The notes under the pieces were generated by a model. It was not told where the DNA came from, made no database searches, and saw only the letters and a program-made list of their open reading frames with translations. Below are positions 1-7,251 of a DNA stretch of 64,000 bases, one piece after another. Each line of letters starts with the position of its first letter. Position 1 is the stretch's first letter. Source of the stretch: RCIO01 sp035555795 (GTDB taxonomy: Bacteria > Pseudomonadota > Alphaproteobacteria > Rhizobiales > Rhizobiaceae); assembly GCA_035555795.1 (NCBI GenBank), contig DATMGE010000048.1, forward strand, positions 49,393-113,392. The letters run 5' to 3'. A program made the translations under genes and the position numbers.

Positions 1-377
1 GCGAGCGCGATGCGATAGGGTGCAGGATCGACGACGAACAGGACGTCGCCAGCCTTGACCGCCGCATTGTCGGCCACATGGCTTTCGACGATCCGCCCAG
101 AAACATCCGACACGATCGAGATGCGCGCCTGGCGCACATTGGCATTGTCGGTTTCCTGATACCGGCCGCCCACGGCCCAGAAATACGCCCCGCCGGCGGC
201 AAGAAGCAAAGGCAGCGCCAGCATCAGCCCCCAGCGGCGGCCGCGGCCGCGCTTCGGCTGCGGCTCAAGCGCCGCAGCGGGTTCAGGCGCGAGCCTGACC
301 GGCTCCTGCCGCCGTGCTTCGGGTTCGGTTGCCTGCTCGTCATTGGCATTGGCAACGTTCAGGGAGGCGCTACTCAT
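1..377 (-). CDS. EmrA/HlyD-family efflux membrane fusion protein, C-terminus outside window
   Basis: About 125 N-terminal residues are visible. A cytoplasmic, proline- and arginine-rich leader is followed by one membrane segment (about residues 49-66, LMLALPLLLAAGGAYFW) and then the start of a biotinyl/lipoyl-like domain (about 76-120, with TDNANVRQARISIVSDVSG and VKAGDVLFVVD). Families of this type form the periplasmic adaptor of MFS or RND drug pumps. The ATG lies right after the stop of the marR gene, so the two are probably co-transcribed, as in emrRAB operons; an EmrB-type transporter would be expected beyond the left edge. Family assignment is firm; the substrate cannot be inferred. Confidence 0.85.
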   Translation of the reverse strand, partial: MSSASLNVANANDEQATEPEARRQEPVRLAPEPAAALEPQPKRGRGRRWGLMLALPLLLAAGGAYFWAVGGRYQETDNANVRQARISIVSDVSGRIVESHVADNAAVKAGDVLFVVDPAPYRIAL

Positions 378-378
378 T

Positions 379-849
379 TCAGGAAGCCTTTTTCGCACTG
401 GTGGCGGCGGCCGCGTGGTCGTCGTCGGAAAGATTCTGGATAATGGCCTTGAGGCCGCGAATGGTGGTCCGGCGCGTGTCGGTATCGAGCCCGGCAAGCG
501 CGGTTTCGTAGACGTCCGTGGCGACGCACCGCATGTCGTCGAAGATCTGCCGGCTCTGGGCGGTGAGATGGATCGCCCGCACCCGCCTGTCGCCCGGATC
601 GGCCCGCCGCTCGATCCAGCCGGCCTCTTCCATCCGGTCGATCAGCCGCGAGACGCTGATCGGCTCGATCTCGAGCAGCTCGGCCAGCCGCGCCTGCGTG
701 ACGCCCTCTTCCTTGAAGACGCGCACGACGAGCCGCCACTGCGCCGATGACAGCCCGTGCCGCTCGGCACGTTTCTCGAACGAGCGGCGCAGCAGGCGCG
801 CGGCGTCATGCAGGAGGAAGCCCAGACGGTCTGTCTCGTCGGACGGCAT
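379..849 (-). CDS. MarR-family transcriptional regulator
   Basis: This 156-residue protein has the MarR winged-helix core: LSSAQWRLVVRVFKEEGVTQ, then the recognition region LAELLEIEPISVSRLIDRMEE (about residues 52-72) and the wing ERRADPGDRRVRAIHLT (about 79-95). MarR proteins usually repress the adjacent efflux genes and release DNA on binding small phenolic ligands. It is the first gene of the operon with the membrane fusion protein at 1-377, and the AT-rich upstream region carries a tandem ATATGAG repeat that could be its operator. Autoregulation is inferred from this arrangement. Confidence 0.92.
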   Translation of the reverse strand: MPSDETDRLGFLLHDAARLLRRSFEKRAERHGLSSAQWRLVVRVFKEEGVTQARLAELLEIEPISVSRLIDRMEEAGWIERRADPGDRRVRAIHLTAQSRQIFDDMRCVATDVYETALAGLDTDTRRTTIRGLKAIIQNLSDDDHAAAATSAKKAS

Positions 850-876
850 AGCGGTTCCGTTCTGTTTAATGAGCCT

Positions 877-903
877 CTCATATGATAAGCCTGCTCATAT
901 AAT
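877..903. promoter_or_regulatory. Tandem repeat upstream of marR, candidate MarR operator
   Basis: CTCATATGAT (877-886) and CTCATATAAT (894-903) are near-identical direct repeats spaced 17 bp start to start, in an AT-rich stretch 28-54 bp upstream of the marR start. Position and spacing fit a MarR-type operator/promoter, but binding is inferred only. Confidence 0.4.
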
Positions 904-955
904 CAATATCGCTGCCGCATTTTTTTGAAGTCGGGACATGCTCGCAGCCGGAGAC

Positions 956-1069
956 GACAAACGCATTCCCTTCGACACAAGCCGTTGATGCGCGCTGCCT
1001 GATCGTCTAAGAGGGCATCATATCCGGATGCACCCGTAGCTCAGCTGGATAGAGTGCTGCCCTCCGAAG
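956..1069 (+). repeat. attL: left 114-bp direct repeat of the island
   Basis: Identical base for base to 19000-19113. It contains 74 bp of tRNA upstream sequence and the first 40 nt of tRNA-Arg(CCG), ending inside the anticodon stem-loop just after CCGAAG. Divergence begins at 1070 (T here, G at 19114). Confidence 0.9.
1030..1069 (+). pseudogene. 5' half of tRNA-Arg(CCG), interrupted by island
   Basis: GCACCCGTAGCTCAGC through CCCTCCGAAG matches the acceptor 5' strand, D-arm and anticodon 5' stem/loop of the complete tRNA at 19074-19150. The 3' half is absent; unrelated island sequence follows. This is the disrupted original gene copy left of the integration point. Confidence 0.9.
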
Positions 1070-1233
1070 TGACCGGGGCAACCACCCGCACGAGGCGGAA
1101 GCACTTGAGGTGCCTGGTTCCGCTCCACTTCTCTTCCAGCTCGACAGCGGCTTGCGCCACGATCGAGCCACTCCCGCACTCGCGTCGGTGGGGACGCCAA
1201 GGGCGAAACGACTGAATCCGGCGTGTCAGGCAG

Positions 1234-1959
1234 CTAGCTAGCCTCGGGTAATCGCCGACCGATAGGAGCGGTTTTATCTGTGGGTAGATGGACATGATCT
1301 GCCACCTCGCGACACACCTGCTCAAGATGATCATCGGCCCAGCGCATCCAAGAGTTCCATGAGGGGGGTGCGAGACTCGGGATAAGCCAAATGCTAAGAT
1401 CACCAATCGCTGTTCTCGCTGTCGGCCCTGGCCCAGTGGGCACACGTGGAAGTGGTGCATTCAGCACGCGACTTAGATCTTCGGCTGTTCCGGCGCCATG
1501 CGCAACGATGACGCTAGGTTCTACCATCTCTAGGATGGCACGAAACAGCTCCGTGCCTCGCTGTCTCCCTCCAGCATGCTCGCCGTTTCGCAAGTCAGCG
1601 CTCATTGGAGTCGAGTAGCAGATCACGTTCGTTTCGAGCACTTCCAAGACGCCCGCAGCAGCGAGCTTCGCGACAAGCTTGTCGACATTCTGCCGAGTCG
1701 GAGTCGGCTTCTCAGTCAGTCGATCGTAGAGCGCCCGGCAACCTGCTCCATTTCGGTTGAAGAGCGCATCGAGGTATTCCTCATGGCTCCCGACCGCATC
1801 TACCCTAAAGCTGTTCCTTTGGTTGCGGCCGACCGTGAAGACGCGAACATTCCAGGGGCTTCTGGAACTGGTCATCCACGGACGGGGGCATTGGTTGTTC
1901 AGTGGCTTTGTGAGGTCCCTTATGATTGCCTCCAAGCGCTCCTTACGCTGGTCACTCAA
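1234..1959 (-). CDS. Divergent uracil-DNA-glycosylase-superfamily-like protein
   Basis: The most convincing start is TTG at 1959, preceded by a strong AAGGAGG six bases upstream; it gives 241 residues. The pattern resembles the UDG superfamily: a first strand NVRVFTVGRNQRN (about residues 32-45; families usually have VGxNPG), a central ETNVICYSTP, then a helix-strand EMVEPSVIVAHGAGTAEDL and a late IPSLAPPSW where a HPS motif would normally lie. The catalytic motifs are not canonical, so enzyme activity is uncertain. It is divergent from the retron operon and shares its 256-bp intergenic region, so a role linked to defence or control of the element is possible. The fold call is by eye. Confidence 0.45.
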   Translation of the reverse strand: MSDQRKERLEAIIRDLTKPLNNQCPRPWMTSSRSPWNVRVFTVGRNQRNSFRVDAVGSHEEYLDALFNRNGAGCRALYDRLTEKPTPTRQNVDKLVAKLAAAGVLEVLETNVICYSTPMSADLRNGEHAGGRQRGTELFRAILEMVEPSVIVAHGAGTAEDLSRVLNAPLPRVPTGPGPTARTAIGDLSIWLIPSLAPPSWNSWMRWADDHLEQVCREVADHVHLPTDKTAPIGRRLPEAS

Positions 1960-2154
1960 CGACGTCCTCCTTTTCGATGAGCAGTGTCTATCGAAGCGCG
2001 ATCCTCGCGACTTGCTGTGTTGATGGACCCTGACAACAGCCCGTGAAACTAGTCGATGGTCTAGTCGACGGGAGTGCGAGAATCGGCGAAGCTGGTGGGT
2101 ATGGTGACACAATGCTCGCAATCGAGCTGCTGCATCGTTTAAGCCGAATCGACC

Positions 2155-2160
2155 TATAAT
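2155..2160 (+). promoter_or_regulatory. Candidate -10 (TATAAT) for the retron operon
   Basis: A consensus TATAAT lies 55 bp upstream of the effector ATG in the intergenic region shared with the divergent UDG-like gene. No clear -35 hexamer is visible at 16-18 bp spacing, so this is only suggestive. Confidence 0.3.
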
Positions 2161-2215
2161 AGACTCGTATATCCTCAGTTGCCCTGCTCGATAACTCGCG
2201 GATCGTCATCCACAA

Positions 2216-2803
2216 ATGCAATATGACCGTATCAGAAAACTGCAGCTGGTGGAGAGATCTGACGCTGCGAAGCGAGCGGCAGAGCGGTATGAGATATTCG
2301 TTGCGGGGCCATTCATCGACGTCAGCAAGGATGTATCAGACCCGGTAAATTCGGGCACTTCTGGCAAGGAGATCCGCTACGCAGTCCATCGCCACTATTC
2401 GTCTTCCGGTCATAATGTCTACCTGGGAGAGGACACCGAGCTGCGGCTAATCGGGGAAAAGCACTATGGCCCCCTCTCAAATGCGGCATTCTTCGAACGG
2501 CATTACATCAAAGATAACATCCATGCCTTGATCATATTCCCTGATGGCCCGGGCGTTTTCTGTGAATTTGGGGACTGGGCGACCACAAAAAGCACCTGCG
2601 AAAAAATGCTAGTGGTAATTGATAGTCAGCATGAAGGAAAGCCAAGCTACATCAATGATGGAACGGCTAAAGCTGCAGCCAGTTTCGGTGCGACCGTTAG
2701 CTACATCGATTACGCAGACAGAGATCGTGTTATCCGAGAGTGTGATGAATTTGTTGCAAAGCTCGCGGCAATGGGACGAATAGATGAGCTCTATTCTAGA
2801 TAG
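2216..2803 (+). CDS. Retron effector: nucleoside 2-deoxyribosyltransferase-like protein
   Basis: This 195-residue protein has the fold signature of NDT-like enzymes: first strand YEIFVAGPFID (about residues 26-36), IRYAVHRHYSSSGHNVYLGED, then NIHALIIFPDGPGVFCEFGDW (about 100-120) and KMLVVID. The last block is close to the FPESPGSFTELGAF region of the Retron-Eco1 (Ec86) effector, a type II retron N-glycosidase-like toxin. Known type II retrons use such proteins to deplete nucleotides or NAD when the msDNA complex is disturbed by phage. It is the first gene of the retron operon and overlaps the winged-helix gene by 20 bp. In Eco1 both parts are one polypeptide; here they are separate. Confidence 0.85.
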   Translation: MQYDRIRKLQLVERSDAAKRAAERYEIFVAGPFIDVSKDVSDPVNSGTSGKEIRYAVHRHYSSSGHNVYLGEDTELRLIGEKHYGPLSNAAFFERHYIKDNIHALIIFPDGPGVFCEFGDWATTKSTCEKMLVVIDSQHEGKPSYINDGTAKAAASFGATVSYIDYADRDRVIRECDEFVAKLAAMGRIDELYSR

Positions 2804-3101
2804 ATCTGCGGTCGCGGATCGCTTCATCCTCACGATGAGGATAATTCAGCCGGCGCGCGTTCAGGACGTCCTTCAGGCATACATCGAGCTGTGGGGAGAC
2901 AACGATGAGGAGCGCCTCAAGCCGGTGATCTACAGCCTTCACGACAAGATGAAGACCGAAGGCTTGCTGCTTAGCGTAAGGCGCGGCACCTACATCCTGA
3001 CAAGAGACGGGATGGAGATAGCTGCTCGCTTTTTGAAGGAGCGGGAGATCGACAATCGGCGAATGTTCTTGATGAAGCGACAGAGAAGGCTGTATCAATG
3101 A
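2784..3101 (+). CDS. Retron-associated winged-helix DNA-binding protein
   Basis: This 105-residue protein resembles the C-terminal part of the Retron-Eco1 effector. A helical segment (RIIQPARVQDVLQAYIELWG) is followed by the recognition region LKPVIYSLHDKMKTEGLLLSV, a wing RRGTYILTRDGMEIA, and a basic tail REIDNRRMFLMKRQRR. It starts inside the 3' end of the NDT-like gene in another reading frame (20-bp overlap), implying translational coupling. It probably forms the DNA/msDNA-binding half of the effector. The retron RNA follows directly after its stop. Confidence 0.78.
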   Translation: MSSILDRSAVADRFILTMRIIQPARVQDVLQAYIELWGDNDEERLKPVIYSLHDKMKTEGLLLSVRRGTYILTRDGMEIAARFLKEREIDNRRMFLMKRQRRLYQ

Positions 3102-3117
3102 TTCGCGAGGCGGTAAC

Positions 3118-3262
3118 GGATTGGGGGCTGTAGCAGCCGACCAGCCATTCAGGTTAGATAAAGTAAGAAGGCGTGTGATCAGTAAGTCTTGGTCGGCGAT
3201 TGGCTGACCCTGCACCCAAGGTCACCGACCAAGACTTACTGATCACACATCTAAAGCAATCC
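3118..3262 (+). ncRNA. Retron msr-msd non-coding RNA
   Basis: The stretch lies between the winged-helix and reverse transcriptase genes. A perfect 24-bp inverted repeat pairs 3173-3196 with 3225-3248; an inner TGACC/GGTCA stem (3205-3209 with 3220-3224) caps it. This is the long msd hairpin. The candidate a1/a2 pair is GGATTG (3118-3123) with CAATCC (3257-3262). The msr part holds GGCT-GTAGC-AGCC, a small stem-loop with AGC elements that could contain the branching G. RNA ends are inferred from pairing, not from data. The a2 arm ends 11 nt before the TTG start of the reverse transcriptase. Confidence 0.82.
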
Positions 3263-3273
3263 TTAGAGATTGG

Positions 3274-4308
3274 TTGTCCATGCCGCCTCGCTCCTTCTAC
3301 AATTCGCCTAGGGCAGAGGACTACGTCGCTTATGCGGCGGCTTTCTTTCCGGAAGAACTTGAAGCTGCAAAGTCGTTCGGCGAAAAGCACGAAAAACCGT
3401 ATATCACCTCGTCTGCGCATATTGCGGCCTACCTTGGCGTTTCATCTTCACTCATACGACAGATTATGCACAAGCCGGAGTATCATTATCGAACTTTTCC
3501 GATGAAAAAAAGTGACGGTAGTGATAGGTTGATATCGACACCAAAGACATATCTGAAGGTAATTCAGTGGTGGATTCTCGATAATATATTGGACGGATCA
3601 CGGCTTGATAATGCCGCCCATGGTTTTCGAAAAGGAAGAAGCTATTTTTCTAATGCGTATGCACATTTTGGATCAAAACATATTCTGAATGTTGACATTA
3701 AATCCTTCTTCGACAGCATACAGAGACATCATGTCTTGAGGGTCTTTTCCGATCTTGGTTACGAAGAGAATGGAAGCTTCGTCTTAACTGCTCTAGTCAC
3801 CCGAAATGGAGTTGCACCTACTGGTGCACCCACAAGCCCGATGATAGCAAACTTAATATTCCGCGATGCCGACGAGCAGCTGTCGATCTTCGCAGCCGAA
3901 AACGGCCTGAAGTATACGAGATACGCTGATGACCTGACGTTTTCCGGCCAGGACAAGATTTCTCACAATGTGCTGGCTTCAGTTTCAAAGATCGTTGAGG
4001 CTACGGGTTTCGTTCTCAATGTTAAGAAGACGAAGTTTATGGGCCGGGGCGATCGGCAGGATGTCACGGGCCTTATTATCAACGATGGTCTCAATATGCC
4101 TCGAGAGTGGCGGAATTGGGCGCGCGGCTTCCTGCATCGCGTATCGCTAGATCCGTCCAGCTATGAAAGGGAAGTTCACCGAGTGCGCGGGATATATGGC
4201 ATACTTAAGCAGATTGACGGCGATCATAGCAAAGCTTTGACGCGCGTTGCCCGCACCACTCTCAACACCATCGCTGCCTCGTCCGGCGTGAGAGATAGCA
4301 GTGCCTAG
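3274..4308 (+). CDS. Retron reverse transcriptase
   Basis: This 344-residue protein has all main retron-type RT motifs. They are FPMKKSDGSDRLISTP (RT1), the retron NAxxH region (DNAAHGFRKGRS, about residues 112-123), the catalytic LNVDIKSFFDSI, GVAPTGAPTSPMIANLIF (RT4), the active site RYADDLTFSG (about 214-223) and the retron-specific VTG (DVTGLIIND, about 261-269). It primes from the 2'-OH of its own RNA to make msDNA. Start may be TTG 3274 or ATG 3280, both just after the a2 arm. Base composition is clearly more AT-rich than the chromosome, indicating transfer. With the upstream effector it forms a complete retron. Confidence 0.93.
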   Translation: MSMPPRSFYNSPRAEDYVAYAAAFFPEELEAAKSFGEKHEKPYITSSAHIAAYLGVSSSLIRQIMHKPEYHYRTFPMKKSDGSDRLISTPKTYLKVIQWWILDNILDGSRLDNAAHGFRKGRSYFSNAYAHFGSKHILNVDIKSFFDSIQRHHVLRVFSDLGYEENGSFVLTALVTRNGVAPTGAPTSPMIANLIFRDADEQLSIFAAENGLKYTRYADDLTFSGQDKISHNVLASVSKIVEATGFVLNVKKTKFMGRGDRQDVTGLIINDGLNMPREWRNWARGFLHRVSLDPSSYEREVHRVRGIYGILKQIDGDHSKALTRVARTTLNTIAASSGVRDSSA

Positions 4309-4533
4309 GCTGATTATTTGACGAAGCGCTGCCTAATTAACAGACGACTCTGCGGCTTACTCGACACTCCGGAAGTCCTTACCCCTGCTGGCGATTGTCA
4401 CTGCCTTCGAGTGCTGCCGCATCGCTTGCCAGCGCCATCGGCACGATCCAGCCACACAGCCCCTCCGGAAACCTCCTTGGCCCCTTCTCGGAGGCATCCT
4501 ACGCGTCATAGGCACAGGTGAAGGAGGTGCTTA

Positions 4534-5520
4534 ATGGCGACGATCCGCCGGCTCAGAGGTCGATGGCAAGCGCAGGTCAGACGTAAAGGAATTCCCCCGC
4601 GTGCCAAGAGTTTCGATGCGAAAGCCGATGCCGAGAAGTGGGCGCGCAACCTTGAGGCCGAACTGGATCGTTGCGGCAATCTGCCGGACACGCGTCTCGC
4701 GGAACAGATGACCGTCCGTGAACTGTTCCAGCGCTACCTGCGCGAGATCACGCCCGAGAAGCGCTCGGCGTCGAGTGAGACCTATCGCATCAGGGCGATC
4801 ATGAAGCGCTCGATTGCTCATCGGACGCTGGCGCTGCTGACACCGCAGCATATCGCTACCTACCGCGACGAGCGGATGGCGGAAGTATCCGCCGGGACGG
4901 TGATCCGCGAACTGAACTCGCTAGGACACGCCATCGACATCGCGCGCAAGGAGTGGGGCGTGCATCTGCCGCAGAACCCCTGCCGTCTGATCCGTCGCCC
5001 CAAGACACCACGCGGCCGGGATCGCCGTCTTGGGCCTGACGAGGAACAGCGTCTTCTCGACGCTGCCGATAAGGGTCGCAATCCGTTCATGCGCCCGCTC
5101 GTCATCGTCGCGTTGGAGACAGCCATGCGACAGGGAGAACTGCTCGGGCTTACTTGGTCGAACCTCGATCTGGATCGACGCATTGCTCATCTGCCGGTCA
5201 CGAAGAACGGCGATGCGCGGAACGTGCCTCTGTCCTCGCGCGCCGTCACAGTGCTACGGGCTCTCCGGAGCACCAGCAGCGGCGAGCAGGTCTTCCCGAC
5301 AACGAAGAGTGCAGTAGGACAAGCGTGGCTGCATCTGCGACAGCGTGCCGGCTCTTCGGATCTGCATTTCCACGATCTCCGCCACGAAGCCGTGACGCGT
5401 CTGCTCGAAAGGGGCTGGAACGTGATCGAGGTCGCAACGGTATCCGGTCACAAGGAACTCAAGATGCTCCAGCGCTATTCGCATTTACGTGCGGAGGATC
5501 TGGTGGAACGACTAGGCTAG
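4534..5520 (+). CDS. Tyrosine-type site-specific integrase
   Basis: This 328-residue protein has the standard layout: an AP2-like N-terminal DNA-binding segment (IRRLRGRWQAQVRRKG), a SAM-like core-binding domain (about 60-150) and the catalytic domain. Visible catalytic residues are R in ALETAMRQGELLGL, HDLRHEA (H-x-x-R), H in VSGHKELKM and the nucleophile Y in LQRYSHL. A strong GAAGGAGGTG precedes the ATG. It lies downstream of the retron in the same direction and is the best candidate for integrating the island at tRNA-Arg(CCG), although it sits 3.5 kb from the left end rather than next to it. Confidence 0.93.
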   Translation: MATIRRLRGRWQAQVRRKGIPPRAKSFDAKADAEKWARNLEAELDRCGNLPDTRLAEQMTVRELFQRYLREITPEKRSASSETYRIRAIMKRSIAHRTLALLTPQHIATYRDERMAEVSAGTVIRELNSLGHAIDIARKEWGVHLPQNPCRLIRRPKTPRGRDRRLGPDEEQRLLDAADKGRNPFMRPLVIVALETAMRQGELLGLTWSNLDLDRRIAHLPVTKNGDARNVPLSSRAVTVLRALRSTSSGEQVFPTTKSAVGQAWLHLRQRAGSSDLHFHDLRHEAVTRLLERGWNVIEVATVSGHKELKMLQRYSHLRAEDLVERLG

Positions 5521-6353
5521 ACGCATCTTTTCGCTATAAAGTCTTAGTATTTCTCTTCAAACACTTTAAATCGAAGTCCTAGAAATATCCGCCAACCGTG
5601 ATCCGGATGCACTTTGACTTCCAACGTGTCGGGGCACCTAAGCACCTATATTCAATCCGATAAAGCTTACATCATGTCAAACTCCGTGTTTAACCAACTG
5701 CATTAGCACTTGACTGACGGCTCTCTAAATTTACCAAAAGTTGACGAAAAGGATACAAAAAACATTTGCATATCCGTCAACTAAGCATCGTCAGCAAGAA
5801 ATGTGCTGCTGATCCCGCTTCGGGTGCGATCGCGAGAGTAATCTTTCACGCGCCTTGGTCGTCGCAGCAATTGGCGCGATAGGTAGATATCACACTTGAC
5901 GCAGCAATCCGGTGAACGGTCACATATCCGCGGATATTCATGGAGAAACGGCATCTTATTACTATTCTTATTTTTCGGAACTGTTTTTGACGCATCATCA
6001 GATCTCACGATTTGCGAGCGATCGAGGATCACCTCCTGCTGGTCGGCAGTATACCGCTGAGCGTCGTCGCAATGGATAGGTCTAGAACGCGCCGACTAGC
6101 CCGAGCTCGCAGATGCAACGTCTATTGAAGCTCTCATAATAAGTTGAGGCACCGCTCCCATCGGTAGCGTTCCATTTATCGTGCGGATTCGTGGTATACT
6201 CTATGACTATGAGCGAATGGCCAGCCAGTCATCCAAGCTGAATGCCACCTGCGGCGGCCTACGGAGAACTGGCGTGTGTCATGCGAATAGATCGCAATAC
6301 GAGCGCCGACGACGAGTCTACCCTTCACCCTACATGTCCGGTGACTTGCGGGA
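5521..6353. other. Gene-free AT-rich stretch after integrase
   Basis: No convincing gene, RNA or repeat is seen in these 833 bp. Short open frames (for example 5781-6032 minus) have no start context or recognisable composition. The part 5530-5770 is markedly AT-rich. It separates the retron/integrase module from the monooxygenase/esterase pair and could be a junction between modules. Confidence 0.5.
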
Positions 6354-7223
6354 TCAGCCCTTCGCGTTGTCCCGAAGGAAGGCCTGGATGATCGACGCGC
6401 AACCGGAGTCCTCCGTGCCAATGCTCAGCACTGGCGAGACGTGATTGTGCCCTTCCAGCAGCGCAAAACGCGGCGCGGTTCCGTTCACCTCCCATAGCTT
6501 TGCTGCAAGCTCGAAAGTCGGCACGGCTAGAATGGCAGGGTCGAACTGGGAGACGAGCAGGAGAAACGGCGTATCTGAACGCCGCACGTGGCTGAGCGGC
6601 GAGCGCTCGGCAAAGGTTTCTGGATCGTCGCTGAAATAGGCGACGATGTTGGCGGCCAGATTGCCTGCATGCAGGCAATAGACGCCGCTTGCCAGCACGA
6701 CGGAAGAAATGCCTTTCGGCTCCTGCTCTTGCGGATCGAAGAACCAGGCCAGCGTGTGCGCCGCGCCGGCTGACTGGCCGAAAACGCTGACGTCCTGCGC
6801 ATTGGCGCCGAGCTCGTCCGCATTCTCCTGCAGCCAGCGCACCGCAAGCCCGACATCCTTATGGCCGGCGGGCCAGCGATGGGCGGGCGCCAGCCGGTAG
6901 TCCATCACCGCAACCACGAAGCCGCGGCGCGCGAAGTGACGACCGAGATTGGCATAGAACCCGTCCCGGCCATCCTTGCTGCCGGCAACGAAGCCTCCGC
7001 CCGGCACAAACAACAGAATGCGCCGCCGCGCCGGGTTTTCGTCCGTCGCGTAGAGGTCGAGCTTCTGCCTCTCCCCCGGCCCATAGGCGATGTCGGGCCG
7101 GACGGAGATGCCTTCGCCGTCGTCGGTCAGCAGCGGGCGGTAAAGCGCGCGCGTTTCCTTTGCCACCTCGATGTCGAAGCGCGTGCCGATTGCCGCCAGG
7201 CGCTGTCTGATCTCCGCCGTCAT
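6354..7223 (-). CDS. Alpha/beta-hydrolase, HSL-like carboxylesterase
   Basis: This 289-residue enzyme shows the oxyanion-hole block LLFVPGGGFVAGSK (about residues 70-83, a variant of HGGGF), the nucleophile elbow VFGQSAGAA (GxSxG, about 147-155), and late Asp (SQFDPAI) and His (EGHNHVS) forming the triad. A GGAGGGA stands before the ATG. It lies 28 nt downstream of the flavin monooxygenase in the same operon. A monooxygenase making an ester or lactone followed by an esterase is a plausible pair, but the substrate is unknown. Its GC-rich codon use is closer to the host than to the surrounding island. Confidence 0.88.
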   Translation of the reverse strand: MTAEIRQRLAAIGTRFDIEVAKETRALYRPLLTDDGEGISVRPDIAYGPGERQKLDLYATDENPARRRILLFVPGGGFVAGSKDGRDGFYANLGRHFARRGFVVAVMDYRLAPAHRWPAGHKDVGLAVRWLQENADELGANAQDVSVFGQSAGAAHTLAWFFDPQEQEPKGISSVVLASGVYCLHAGNLAANIVAYFSDDPETFAERSPLSHVRRSDTPFLLLVSQFDPAILAVPTFELAAKLWEVNGTAPRFALLEGHNHVSPVLSIGTEDSGCASIIQAFLRDNAKG

Positions 7224-7251
7224 CCCTGTCCCTCCAGCCCTGCCGCTTCCA

